In this document: positions 16,312-25,024 of the stretch, in pieces
How the letters are laid out: every line of letters begins with the position of its first letter
Numbering within the stretch: position 1 is the stretch's first letter
NCBI RefSeq assembly: GCF_030323865.1
Contig: NZ_CP066363.1
Location: 62,001-126,000, forward strand
DNA from: Pseudarthrobacter defluvii
GTDB lineage: Bacteria; Actinomycetota; Actinomycetes; Actinomycetales; Micrococcaceae
DNA length: 64,000 bases
Direction: 5' to 3'
The notes under the pieces: model-generated
The model's database searches: none
What the model saw: only the letters and a program-made list of their open reading frames with translations
Told to the model about the DNA's origin: nothing
Translations under genes and position numbers: made by a program

Positions 16312-17214
16312 ATGCCGCCCCTGGATGTAGTCCTGACCTCCTGGACGATAAACTGGCCAGCTCTGGCCATGCTGACCACGGCCGCACTGCTTTACGCCCG
16401 CGGCCTCCGGGCCGCCCGGCAACGATTGGTCCGCTGGCCGTTGCGGCGCACCGCAACCTTCTACGCCCTGGGCCTGGGCAGCTTTGCGGTGCTGAGCTTC
16501 GGATTCACCGGCGTGTACAGCCACGATCTGCGCTGGGTCTTCACCCTGAAAATCACCTCATACCTGTTCATCGTTCCGCTGCTGGTCACGGCCGGCAAAC
16601 CCCTCACCCTGGCCCGGGCAACCCTGGGGCCCGACGGCGCGGCCAGGCTGGACCGGTTCCTGGCGCATCCGGTGATGCGGGCACTGGCAAACACTGTGGT
16701 CGCCGCGCTGCTGGGCCTTGGCATTTTCACCCTCTTCCTGACCCCCCTGTTCTTCCCCTTGCGGACCGACCCGTTCTGGGACATGGCCCTCACCGTTCTC
16801 GTGCCGCTCACCGGGATGCTGATGGTCGTGCCCATCATCGAAGATGCCTCCTCCAAAACCGTCAGCGCGATGATCATCGTCGAATTCATCTACGTCTTTA
16901 TTGAACTGGTCGCCGATGCCGTGCCCGGGATCATGATGCGGATCAGCCCCCAGATCCTGGACGGTGCCACGCAGGGCCTCACCGGGCATGCGGGCTGGCT
17001 CCCGGGACCGCTGCGCGACCAACAACTCGCAGGTGACCTGCTGTGGTTCCTGGCAGAAGCGGTCGACGTGCCACTGATCATTCTGATGTTCGTCCGCTTC
17101 GCCCGCAGCGACCGGAATGAGGCACGTTCGTACGACATCCTCACCGATGACCAGCTTGAGGCTCTGAACCGCGAACACCTGAACGGCCCCCACCGCCCCC
17201 AGGGCCCGCCCTGA
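16312..17214 (+). CDS. ctaG: Cytochrome c oxidase assembly protein (CtaG, caa3 type)
   Basis: The product has 300 residues and about seven membrane helices. It matches the caa3_CtaG family: YSHDLRWVFTLKITSYLFIVPLLVTAGKPLTL and a long C-terminal helical part with ADAVPGIMMRI. These proteins help copper delivery to oxidase CuB/CuA sites and also occur fused to CopD in copper uptake. The ATG at 16312 follows the upstream stop by 7 bp; an earlier in-frame start would overlap it. It belongs to the 11.2-18.1 kb plus-strand run. Confidence 0.88.
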   Translation: MPPLDVVLTSWTINWPALAMLTTAALLYARGLRAARQRLVRWPLRRTATFYALGLGSFAVLSFGFTGVYSHDLRWVFTLKITSYLFIVPLLVTAGKPLTLARATLGPDGAARLDRFLAHPVMRALANTVVAALLGLGIFTLFLTPLFFPLRTDPFWDMALTVLVPLTGMLMVVPIIEDASSKTVSAMIIVEFIYVFIELVADAVPGIMMRISPQILDGATQGLTGHAGWLPGPLRDQQLAGDLLWFLAEAVDVPLIILMFVRFARSDRNEARSYDILTDDQLEALNREHLNGPHRPQGPP

Positions 17215-17422
17215 TGCCCGCGGCCATGCTGCCTTTACACAGTTCCCGAACGCGCGGGAACTCCACCGCCTGCCACGGTGAGCCACCAGCCACGTTATCC
17301 AGGCGGCCTCGCGAAGGAACACTCCCAAACTTTCCGGCCCCAACACAAGGGCAGCCCGGAGGGCTGTTCCCCTCCCAAAGTGACTGCGAACCGGGCCCCA
17401 CTCAAAACAGCAAGGGACGATC

Positions 17423-18073
17423 GTGCACATAGTCAAACCCCCTCTCCTCATTCGGCCTGACCAGAGGACGGCCGCTGCTGTCCTGACACGGCGAAGGCTG
17501 ATCGCCACCGCCCTCCTGGGCGCGGCGGGCATCACAGCCCTGGCAGGATGCGGCTCCAATGACGCCCTGGCCGAACAAGCGAAGGTGGGCGATAACAAGA
17601 ACTACATCGCCGGGGACGGGTCCGTCACCGAATATGCGCCCGCCCAGCGGACCCCACCGGTCAAATTAACCGGCAAACTCTACGACGCGACGGTGATCAG
17701 CTCAGCGGAGTGGGCAGGCAGAGTTGTCGTACTCAACTTCTGGTACGCCGCCTGCGCCCCCTGCCGCCTCGAGGCCCCCCGCCTCGAGGCCCTCTGGGAG
17801 CAGTTTCAACCCGACGGAGTCCGGTTCTACGGCGTCAACATCCGGGACGAGGAACAGGCAGCGACCGCTTTCGAGCGGACGTTCGGGATCACGTATCCGA
17901 GCATGCAGGATAAGGATGGCGGGATTTTACTGGCCATGGCAGAGTACGTCCCACCCCAGGCAGTACCTTCCACCCTTGTCCTGGACAAGCAGGGACGGGT
18001 TGCCAGCAGGATCCTCGGCCTGGCTGACCAGGGCACCCTCAAAGCCCTGATCCTCAGCGCACAGGCTGAATGA
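17423..18073 (+). CDS. TlpA/ResA-like thioredoxin-fold lipoprotein
   Basis: The product has 216 residues from a GTG. A signal segment with Arg residues and a lipobox (ALAGC) is followed by a thioredoxin fold with the redox site WYAACAPCRLEAP and the cis-Pro region QAVPSTLVLDKQG. Such proteins reduce apocytochrome c or metal-site thiols outside the membrane and take electrons from CcdA, encoded 4.5 kb upstream. The 208 bp before it hold no gene. Confidence 0.92.
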   Translation: MHIVKPPLLIRPDQRTAAAVLTRRRLIATALLGAAGITALAGCGSNDALAEQAKVGDNKNYIAGDGSVTEYAPAQRTPPVKLTGKLYDATVISSAEWAGRVVVLNFWYAACAPCRLEAPRLEALWEQFQPDGVRFYGVNIRDEEQAATAFERTFGITYPSMQDKDGGILLAMAEYVPPQAVPSTLVLDKQGRVASRILGLADQGTLKALILSAQAE

Positions 18074-18226
18074 GAGCAGACGGGGAAACAGTCAGTGCTG
18101 AGGAAGGCCGGCACGGGAAGGAGCATCTCATGACACGGTCCCACAACCTGGGCTCGGCCGCCCCTTGCAGGAAGCCGCTTTAGGAGAGCCCGGATGTCCA
18201 GACGGTGATGGAAGCTGAGGAAGAAC

Positions 18227-18694
18227 ATGTGGCGCACGGATGAGGGGTCCCTGCTGGACGTCGTTGTGGACCGGGCCGCGATGGAGGCGCGGCTCGCGGA
18301 CTGCACAGCAGTGGAGCGGGTCTGGGTCCTCACCCTGCTGGGTAATGGGCATGAAGCGATCAGGGAAGGCCGCGCGCTCGTTCAAACCGAGGCGGATCCT
18401 TTCCACGCTTTACTTGTCCTGGCCCATGCCTACCAAAGGACGTACCAGTGGAGGGAGGCCGCGAGGCTGCACGAAGAAGCCCTCCGGCTGGCCCGTACCA
18501 GAACCAGGGAAGCACTCGTGCGCCATCAAATAGGCAGGCGCCTCTTCGACGAAGGTCTTTACACAGCCGCCGCAGCGGAATTTGACTGGGCCCAGGACCT
18601 GTACCGCCATGCCGGAAGGACACGCCAAGCCGAAACAAGTGGACAAGCCAGGAACCGCGCCTTGGATGTTCATGCACAGGCTATGTCCCTATAA
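18227..18694 (+). CDS. Tetratricopeptide-repeat protein
   Basis: The product has 155 residues, all-helical, with no signal peptide. At least two TPR-like units can be seen (DPFHALLVLAHAYQRTYQWREAARLHEEALRLA and the RHQIGRRLFDEGLYTAAAAEFDWAQDLYRHAG region). TPRs mediate protein contacts, so a scaffold role is likely. GAGGAAGAAC precedes the ATG. It is followed by the copper-storage-like gene after 135 bp. No partner can be named. Confidence 0.78.
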   Translation: MWRTDEGSLLDVVVDRAAMEARLADCTAVERVWVLTLLGNGHEAIREGRALVQTEADPFHALLVLAHAYQRTYQWREAARLHEEALRLARTRTREALVRHQIGRRLFDEGLYTAAAAEFDWAQDLYRHAGRTRQAETSGQARNRALDVHAQAMSL

Positions 18695-18829
18695 GTCCAG
18701 CCTCGCTGACCCCACGGCGAGCCTTCACGGCCTAGAGAAAGGAGAAGCCACCGCCAAAACACTGCAGGCCGGCAAACACAGGCGCTGCGGCAACATGACA
18801 GTCAGCATAACCAATCAAAGGAGAAAGAA

Positions 18830-19243
18830 ATGACACACGGCACAACCCACAAGCTCCTGGATGCCTACCCCAAGGACCTGGGCGGCATCGACCCACACAA
18901 ACTCGCCGAATGCATTGCAGCCTGTTACGACTGCGCCCAAGCCTGCACTGCATGCGCAGATGCCTGCCTCAGTGAGGACATGATCGCAGAACTGGCCAAG
19001 TGCATCCGCACCGACCTGGACTGCGCCGACCTCTGCGCCACAACAGGAAACATCCTCTCCCGCCACACCGGCTACGACGCCAACATCACCCGCGCCGTGC
19101 TCCAGGCCTGCGCTACCACATGCAAAGCCTGCGCCGACGAATGCGAACACCACGCCAGCATGCACGAACACTGCCGGATCTGCGCCGACGCCTGCCGACG
19201 CTGCGAGACAGCCTGCAACGAACTCCTCGCCTCACTCGGCTAA
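18830..19243 (+). CDS. Four-helix-bundle copper-storage-like protein (Csp/DUF326)
   Basis: The product has 137 residues and 18 Cys, most in CxxC or CxxxC patterns facing one side of helices (CIAACYDCAQACTACADAC, CATTCKACADEC, CRICADACRRCETAC). This matches Csp proteins, which store many Cu(I) ions inside a four-helix bundle. There is no signal peptide, so it is the cytosolic Csp3-like form. The GGAGAAAGAA ribosome site is good. A strong hairpin follows. It would buffer excess cytosolic copper. Confidence 0.93.
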   Translation: MTHGTTHKLLDAYPKDLGGIDPHKLAECIAACYDCAQACTACADACLSEDMIAELAKCIRTDLDCADLCATTGNILSRHTGYDANITRAVLQACATTCKACADECEHHASMHEHCRICADACRRCETACNELLASLG

Positions 19244-19254
19244 GTCATACCCGC

Positions 19255-19289
19255 AGCGGCGGGGCGGGCTGTCACGCCGCCCCGCCGCT
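19255..19289. terminator. Strong GC hairpin between convergent genes
   Basis: AGCGGCGGGGCGG (19255-19267) pairs perfectly with CCGCCCCGCCGCT (19277-19289) around a 9-nt loop. It lies between the Csp gene and the yibE/F-like gene, which converge, so it probably ends both transcripts. Confidence 0.85.
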
Positions 19290-19335
19290 CACACGACGCT
19301 GCCCGGGCAGCGGTTGACTGGTCCCTGGTGACCGC

Positions 19336-20601
19336 TCATGTCCGAGATGCGGCCGGGCTGGGCAGAGCTTGCGCGTCGTTTACCTTGACCACCAGTACTG
19401 CGATGAGGGTGGTGACCGGGATCGCCAGCACCAGACCCACAGAGCCAACCAGGGTGCGAACCACCTCCTCTGACATCTCGGCACTGGTCAGCGTCTCCCC
19501 CAGAGGACGGCCGCTAAGCATCACAATAATCAGGATGGGCAAGGCGGCTCCAGCGTAGGCGAAAGCAATGGTGTACACCGTCGAGGCGATATGGTCGCGG
19601 CCGATGCGCATGGCTGATGAGAAGAGGTCGCGCGCCGTCGTTTCCGGGGCAAGCTCGTGAAGTTCCCACACGGCCGATGACTGCGCGATCGTGACGTCGT
19701 TCAGCACCCCGAGCCCGGAGATGATCAGCCCGCACAGGATGACCGCGGAGATCGAGATGCTGCTGGAGATGCCGGACAGGGTGGAAGTTTCATAACCTGT
19801 TTTCCCCCATAGGTTCGCCGCATCCGTAGACCATGCGGCCAGCAGCGCTGTGATTCCGAGGCCGGACATAGTGCCAAGCAGAGCCGTGGACGTGCGCGCG
19901 GAAAACCCGTGGGCGAAGTACAGCATGCCCATCATGATCACCGTCGATCCCACAAGGGCAAGCAGCACAGGGGGTTTGCCCTCTGCCAGGCCCGGCAGCA
20001 TGAACGTTGCCAGAACCGCGAACGCCCCGACGAGCCCCATGAGTGCACGCAGCCCGCGCCAGCGCGCCACGATAACCACCACGACGGCATAGAGCATGGC
20101 CAGCAGCAGGATAGGAACCGTGCGGACAAAATCCACAAAAATGTAGCGTGGAGCCGCCGGGCTGGAAGCCACACCAGGGGAAGCCGACAGGTCCACATAG
20201 GCGATGTTGTCCCCCGCTTTGACTCCATGGGACTTTGCCACATCAGGATTAATGATCACTTTCACAGGTGTGCCGCCCTTGTCCGGTTCGGTGAACGCAA
20301 AAACGCACTCCGTGCCTGCCTGAACCTGACTGCCCTGGTCGACTTCCTGAACGCAACCTTCCTGCACCACCCGCTGAATTCTGCCGCTCTCGAACATGGC
20401 CCCGGGGGCACTGGAATAAGGGTTGTTGAGGGTGATGCCTTCCCTGCTGCCTGATGGCCACATCCAGATCATGGCCACTAATGTCAGCAGCGCCAGCGGA
20501 ACCAGGATCGCCAGAAGTAACCGGTTGGCCTTCCAACGGGAGCCCGTCACACCAGACGATGAGCCGTGCCCGGCACGAGGGCCCGCTTGTCCCCCCGCCA
20601 T
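19336..20601 (-). CDS. YibE/F family membrane protein
   Basis: The product has 421 residues. One N-terminal helix (LLLAILVPLALLTLVAMIWMW) precedes an extracytoplasmic domain with two Cys (EGCVQEVDQG, GTECVFAF). About seven helices follow, including the conserved SVYTIAFAYAGAALPILIIVMLSGRPLGE block of YibE/F proteins and LNDVTIAQSSAVWEL. The family is thought to be permease-like, but the substrate is unknown. Its presence in a copper island is noted only as context. Confidence 0.88.
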   Translation of the reverse strand: MAGGQAGPRAGHGSSSGVTGSRWKANRLLLAILVPLALLTLVAMIWMWPSGSREGITLNNPYSSAPGAMFESGRIQRVVQEGCVQEVDQGSQVQAGTECVFAFTEPDKGGTPVKVIINPDVAKSHGVKAGDNIAYVDLSASPGVASSPAAPRYIFVDFVRTVPILLLAMLYAVVVVIVARWRGLRALMGLVGAFAVLATFMLPGLAEGKPPVLLALVGSTVIMMGMLYFAHGFSARTSTALLGTMSGLGITALLAAWSTDAANLWGKTGYETSTLSGISSSISISAVILCGLIISGLGVLNDVTIAQSSAVWELHELAPETTARDLFSSAMRIGRDHIASTVYTIAFAYAGAALPILIIVMLSGRPLGETLTSAEMSEEVVRTLVGSVGLVLAIPVTTLIAVLVVKVNDAQALPSPAASRT

Positions 20602-20728
20602 CAGGAGCTAACCCCGCATGGGAAATCTTTCGCGGCCCGCTTCGGGCGGCGTCCTTGGCATTCGTCCGATACGTCAACCGCCGGCTCGTCGACGCAACTC
20701 CTCCACAACAAGGATGCCAACGCCCGGA

Positions 20729-21175
20729 TCACGAAAGCTTCCGTCCCCTCACTGTCCGTAGAACAGCGGCAGTCACTACTCCTCCGGCCATGATGACGAG
20801 ACTGGCCGTGCCAGTGTAAAACAGCGGCGACGCAATAGCAGGAACCTCCCGTCCAGCGTCCGCAGCTGTACTCAATGACAGCCAGTACCCGGCAGTCGCT
20901 GCAGTCCACACAGCACCGGCCACGCAAACAACCCACGTCACCGGCGAGAGCCGGCGGCGGCCAGTTCCATACGACAGAGCGACCGCGAGTACAGCCACTC
21001 CCGCTGCTGCCAAAATCAGTCCCGCGAACAGAAACCGGCCCGCCAGGATACCGACGAGGATGCATGCCGCAGAGACCAGGACCGACCGCCTGGACCACAG
21101 TGGCATGCCCCCCTGAGGGCCGGGAACGGGAGAACCATGAGCTCGCTGCTGGAGGCTTTCATCCCGATTAGTCAT
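20729..21175 (-). CDS. Three/four-helix membrane protein, unknown function
   Basis: The product has 148 residues from the ATG at 21175, which has AAGGAAAA just before it. Four hydrophobic segments can be seen (VLVSAACILVGILAGRFLF, LILAAAGVAVLAVAL, VTWVVCVAGAVWTAATAGYW, ASLVIMAGGVVTAAVL). No metal motif or family was recognised. It lies upstream of the yibE/F-like gene on the same strand with a 127-bp gap and may be co-transcribed. Confidence 0.65.
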   Translation of the reverse strand: MTNRDESLQQRAHGSPVPGPQGGMPLWSRRSVLVSAACILVGILAGRFLFAGLILAAAGVAVLAVALSYGTGRRRLSPVTWVVCVAGAVWTAATAGYWLSLSTAADAGREVPAIASPLFYTGTASLVIMAGGVVTAAVLRTVRGRKLS

Positions 21176-21217
21176 GTTTTCCTTGCTTGCCACTGCTGCA
21201 ACGTCCCAAAAGACCAA

Positions 21218-21836
21218 CGGCTAGAGCGGGCGCGTGCAATCCATAATTCTCCATGACGCATAACACCGGCGTCACGAAGAACTCTACCGCCGCTGGTTAA
21301 CGACGCCCAATAAGGGTGCTTCCAAGGCCAGACAGGACCCGAACCGTTGGCTGTGACAGGGAAGGCCGGTCTGGCTGTTGTTCACGCGGATCCCATGCGA
21401 GGACTTGCCGCCTCGGGCACTGACGGACTGACACTGGTGCACTGCAGGACGTTAACGCAGGCCCTGGAACCAGCCGTTTCGCAGGATTGCAAGCCGAGGC
21501 AGGGGCTGTCTTGGCGGCTGGAGGCGTTCACACCGATGCTCGATGCCACGCCGGAGGATACGAAGGCACTACGGAATCAACGCCATGCCCCCGTGCTATC
21601 CGAAGCCTTAACCCCTCCAGCGGCGGCGGCCCACTAATCACCTCGATTCGGAGCGCAGTCCTGTCTGAGCCGTGACCGGGAAAGGATTTCCTTCAGCACG
21701 GTTACGCTGGATGGGTGTTCTCGGCATTCCTGCGCCTCACCCCAAACCAGCCACTCCCGGCACGGCCAATGCCGTTTCTCAAACGGCCCACACCCCAGGG
21801 ACCGCTAGGGCCACCACGTTTCCAGAGGAGCTGGCC
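21218..21836. other. Intergenic region with no supported gene
   Basis: About 620 bp separate the divergent membrane-protein and SURF1 genes. A short plus-strand frame (21347-21637) has no ribosome site or recognisable composition. Promoters for both flanking genes must lie here, but no clear -35/-10 pair was picked out. Confidence 0.4.
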
Positions 21837-22700
21837 TTGAATTACCGGTTCCTGCTGACAAGGCGCTGGCTGGGCTTCCTGGTCCTTGCCGTTGTTGTCG
21901 CGGCGGCCTGCGCAGGGTTGAGCAAATGGCAGATGGATCGGCGGAACCAGGCCGTTGCCGAAATCCGGCGGGTCCAGCAGAACTATGAAAAACCTCCCGT
22001 GCCGTTCGAGCAGGTGAGGCAGTACTTTTCGGTGTCTGATCCGGAAATGAAATGGACAACGGTGGCCCTTAGTGGTCGTTATCTGCCCCAGGATCAGCGG
22101 GTTGTCAGGAACCGGCCAAACAATTCCGCGCCCGGTTATGAGGTTCTTGTTCCCTTCCGACTCGGGACAGGCGAAACGGTGATAGTGGACAGGGGGTGGC
22201 TCCCCATTGGGAATCTGAGGTCCGGGTACCCGGATGTTGTCCCACCTCCACCGGAGGGAAATGTTGAGGTTGTGGTCCGGATCAAACCGTCCGAGCAGGC
22301 GCTTGAGGGCAGGACGGCGCCTGAGGGTCAATTGCCGAGTATCGCCCTGCCTGTCTATGCCCAGCAGTTGGAGTACCCGGTGTTGACCGGCAGTTACGGG
22401 GTGATGGCTTCCGAGTCGCCCGCGCCCGATGTATCGCCGCAGCAGCTCTCCATGCCCGTTGTTCAGGAAGGATCGAACCTTTCGTACGCGATGCAATGGC
22501 TTACTTTTGGAATACTTGCCTTCGTCGGCTTCGCGCACGCGGCCCGCCAACAGGCCCGGATTGCCAAGGAGGAACACGAGGACCAGAGGCAGAGCGACTC
22601 CCGCGGCCCGGCTTTGCAGCTCCGCCGGGAGGACAAAGCCCGCAATCGCAACACTTCCGATGACGAAGAGGACGCCCTGCTGGACCGGATGGGCCTATGA
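21837..22700 (+). CDS. SURF1 family cytochrome oxidase assembly protein
   Basis: The product has 287 residues from a TTG at 21837 with GAGGAG 6 bp upstream. Two transmembrane helices, near residues 10-30 and ~225-245, flank an extracytoplasmic domain, the SURF1 layout. Motifs include GLSKWQMDRR, VALSGRYLPQDQRVVRNRP, VLVPFRLGTGETVIVDRGWLP and the second helix SYAMQWLTFGILAFVGFAH. SURF1 helps heme/copper insertion into oxidases. The acidic tail DEEDALLDRMGL recurs in actinobacterial members. Confidence 0.92.
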   Translation: MNYRFLLTRRWLGFLVLAVVVAAACAGLSKWQMDRRNQAVAEIRRVQQNYEKPPVPFEQVRQYFSVSDPEMKWTTVALSGRYLPQDQRVVRNRPNNSAPGYEVLVPFRLGTGETVIVDRGWLPIGNLRSGYPDVVPPPPEGNVEVVVRIKPSEQALEGRTAPEGQLPSIALPVYAQQLEYPVLTGSYGVMASESPAPDVSPQQLSMPVVQEGSNLSYAMQWLTFGILAFVGFAHAARQQARIAKEEHEDQRQSDSRGPALQLRREDKARNRNTSDDEEDALLDRMGL

Positions 22701-22772
22701 AGGACACCGCGGGGGTTCCCGGGGCGGGACACTCTCCACCGCCGGCCTCAAGCGGGCGACCGACGGCGGCTC

Positions 22773-23075
22773 GTCGGCGCGGACGAACCTGGCGACCTTG
22801 ACGGTCATTAAAGTGGCGGCAGGACCGCCGTTCGTTATTCCCGGTCAGGCCCGCTGAGGACCCGGCTGTCACCGACGTAGATCCCGAGGTGGCCAGCTGC
22901 ATGATGATGTTACCCAGTGGAAATCAAGATGGCGTTTCCGAACTTCATCGGGCTCATGTCTTCGACAGTGGATGCCGGCAGACATTCAGGGTGGTTCCCA
23001 CCATCCGGTTGCAGTCCGGGATCATTCCGATCTGGGCGCGGGTGACAACGTATGCCGCGCAGCTTCGAGCCAGCG
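22773..23075 (-). pseudogene. Decayed NlpC/P60 peptidase gene (third copy)
   Basis: The minus-strand DNA aligns in pieces with the intact NlpC/P60 gene at 8090-8863. It carries AQIGMIPDCNRMV against AQIGMIQDCTRLV, the LGIYVG-coding region, and a tail matching the FVRA end. Frameshifts and gaps break it (for example the HVGIYVGNG region is out of frame with the Cys region). No start or signal peptide is present. It is therefore a third, inactive copy, 14 kb from the intact gene. Confidence 0.75.
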
Positions 23076-23189
23076 GCGGATCCCTTCGAGGTGGTGGTGG
23101 ATGAAGCGTATGGCGCTTCTGGCCGTCAACCGGGCCGTATGTTGTTGGGGACGCAATACGATCTGTGCAAGGCGGGGCACTTGTCGCCC

Positions 23190-23519
23190 TCATCCGGTAT
23201 GGTCTTGGTGGCCCGAGTTCCGGGACCGACGCTGCACCAAGTAAAAGATTCCTCCGGCCACACTGAGCAGCGCCCCGGCGATGCCCACCGTCAGTGGGGC
23301 ATTGTCATTATTTGGCGGTCTGAACCGGTCCCCCTCGACATCGGCCGGGCGCGTTGCGGGAGGGGAGCTGGCAGCCGCCGGGGAAGTTGTTGACGGCACG
23401 GGAGCGCCACCGCCGTGGTTCATCCCGGGCATGCTGCTGCCTGAGTCAGCTGAGCAACCGGTCAGGGCGATAGCGGCGGCAACGGCGACCGATGGGATGG
23501 TCATGTGCTTCTTGTTCAT
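23190..23519 (-). CDS. Small lipoprotein with Met/His motif and C-terminal helix
   Basis: The product has 109 residues. The signal peptide and lipobox (AAAIALTGCSADSGSSMPGMNHGGG) closely resemble the head of the DUF305 lipoprotein encoded at 10491 (AAAIALAGCSAGSG...SSMPGMDHGSSG), but the DUF305 domain is missing. In its place are a Pro/Ala/Thr linker and one C-terminal helix (PLTVGIAGALLSVAGGIFYLV) with a basic end. It seems to be a two-anchor surface protein with a copper-binding Met/His patch, perhaps made by recombination of a DUF305 gene. Confidence 0.7.
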   Translation of the reverse strand: MNKKHMTIPSVAVAAAIALTGCSADSGSSMPGMNHGGGAPVPSTTSPAAASSPPATRPADVEGDRFRPPNNDNAPLTVGIAGALLSVAGGIFYLVQRRSRNSGHQDHTG

Positions 23520-23737
23520 GGGTGTTGTCCTGACAGATCAACGACGCAGGAGCCGCGCCGTTAGGCATGTAGCTGAAAAGGGATGGAAAAGCTGAGGCTT
23601 TCGGCGATGCCGTTTGCTTGCGGCAGCTCAAGATACAGGTCGCTCCCTGAAGGGGTTTCCCGGCCAGCGCGGCGGTTTCCGGTCATCATCCGTGGACCCG
23701 GTGCGGCATAAGTTCACCCGTGGAGACCTTCCTTGGT

Positions 23738-24229
23738 TCACCTGCTGTCTTCCTGCCCGAGGCACTTTCTTGTTGCCGGGATCTTTCCTACCGGAGCGGA
23801 AAGATCCGCCAAGACCGTTGCCGAGGGGATCTGGTCTGGATTCATGAGAATTTCGGTGGCAGGATCACGGCCAAAGGTCGTCAGTGTCCACACCGTATCC
23901 CCTTCCTTAATCAGCCAATCGATCCCGTTGACGCTCACGCACCTGTCCGTGGTAGGGCCGGGAACGTTGACGCCGCAGCGGAGGATCACCCGGGAGGGAT
24001 CTCCCCATGCGGCTGTGGCTTGACTGTTGGTCTTGCGCGATGTCGCGTCCCCGACAGTATTGGGCAGAGCCACCATCATCGGCGCGCAGGCCGGGTTTGC
24101 CGCGTCCTTCGCAGAGTTTACGTCCACTATCTGGGAGCACGCCGTAAGGACAACACCCGCGGCCGCCGCCCAGATGCCGAACCTGCCGAAGCGCCCGGCC
24201 TGGGAGGTAATTGTGTGCAGCAGGCGCAT
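23738..24229 (-). CDS. DUF3515-like lipoprotein
   Basis: The product has 163 residues with a lipoprotein signal (WAAAAGVVLTACS). The domain shows the Cys and Trp pattern of DUF3515: NPACAPMMVALPNTV, TAAWGDPSRVILRCGVNVPGPT, RCVSVNGIDWLI, WTLTTFGRDPATEIL. Function is unknown; members are actinobacterial secreted lipoproteins. It stands alone on the minus strand, and another lipoprotein gene lies downstream. Confidence 0.82.
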   Translation of the reverse strand: MRLLHTITSQAGRFGRFGIWAAAAGVVLTACSQIVDVNSAKDAANPACAPMMVALPNTVGDATSRKTNSQATAAWGDPSRVILRCGVNVPGPTTDRCVSVNGIDWLIKEGDTVWTLTTFGRDPATEILMNPDQIPSATVLADLSAPVGKIPATRKCLGQEDSR

Positions 24230-24540
24230 CTCTACACTCTAGAGGATGCCGGGGGCACGCGCGTTTCAGGTCTTGCCGCTCTCAGAGGCAGGGCTTTGGT
24301 CTGGCCGCAACTGAACCGGGGCAGGGCGGGCTGCCGGAAGTGCACCGGGACCCCGCCAGCGGCAAAAGTGAGCAGACCCCAGCGTGAAAAGGGTTCCCGG
24401 GAGCCGGCCTTCCCAGCCTCCGACATCGCGGAGCAGCCCGTTGAGCCACCTAGTACCGGCAGGTGCCCGAAGTGCACGGTACTTTCGGCGCCTGCCGCTA
24501 CTCTTATACGTGCCAGTGCTTTTAGCGAAAGGAGGACTCC
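24230..24540. other. Intergenic region between divergent genes
   Basis: About 310 bp separate the divergent DUF3515-like and DUF6153-like genes. The only clear signal is AAAGGAGGACTCC at the right end, the ribosome site of the gene at 24541. Confidence 0.5.
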
Positions 24541-24975
24541 ATGACTGTGGCCCGATTCGGCCCTGTCCTGTCGTCTCTCCGGCGGGCGGGCTTGGTGACC
24601 GTTCTTCTGTCCCTTGCTGCCGCTATGCTGGCTCTGCACACATTGGCCGGCGCTCATGCCACGGCGGCCGATACCCCCGTGTTGGGGGGCCCAAGCATCG
24701 CATCCATCGCCGATAGCGCTCACTCCCCCGTTTCGGTTTCTGGTGGGAATGAAGCCGGCGGCCGGTCTTCCTGCTTCATTGCGGCCGATTGCCCCGATAT
24801 GTCACACAGGGGCTCGAGCTGTGTCCTCTCCGCAGCCAAAGCTTCCATGTCGGCGCAGCCACCGGTTGCAGCGTTTGACACCAGGTCCGTGCCCAGGACC
24901 GATGCCGCGCGCCTCCACTATGTGTATCTGGGTGCTGCGCCGTCGCCCGGTGACTTCTGTATCAGCCGGACATAA
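24541..24975 (+). CDS. DUF6153-like membrane-anchored protein (second copy)
   Basis: The product has 144 residues with AAAGGAGGAC before the ATG. One N-terminal helix (GLVTVLLSLAAAMLALHTLAGAHA) is followed by a secreted part with six Cys (SCFIAADCPD, SSCVLSA, DFCISRT among them). It ends in PSPGDFCISRT, matching the first copy (PSPGDLCISRT). The bodies differ strongly, so the conserved head and tail define the family. Function is unknown. A hairpin follows. Confidence 0.75.
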   Translation: MTVARFGPVLSSLRRAGLVTVLLSLAAAMLALHTLAGAHATAADTPVLGGPSIASIADSAHSPVSVSGGNEAGGRSSCFIAADCPDMSHRGSSCVLSAAKASMSAQPPVAAFDTRSVPRTDAARLHYVYLGAAPSPGDFCISRT

Positions 24976-24999
24976 AAACACTTAGCCGGAGATAAAACG

Positions 25000-25024
25000 C
25001 TGTCCCGACGCGGCCTCGGGACAG
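25000..25024 (+). terminator. Hairpin terminator after the second DUF6153-like gene
   Basis: CTGTCCCGA (25000-25008) pairs with TCGGGACAG (25016-25024) around a 7-nt loop, 25 bp after the stop codon. Confidence 0.7.

Noticed and set aside
21347..21637. 96-codon plus-strand frame
   Set aside because: It has no ribosome site or motif and lies in a divergent promoter region.
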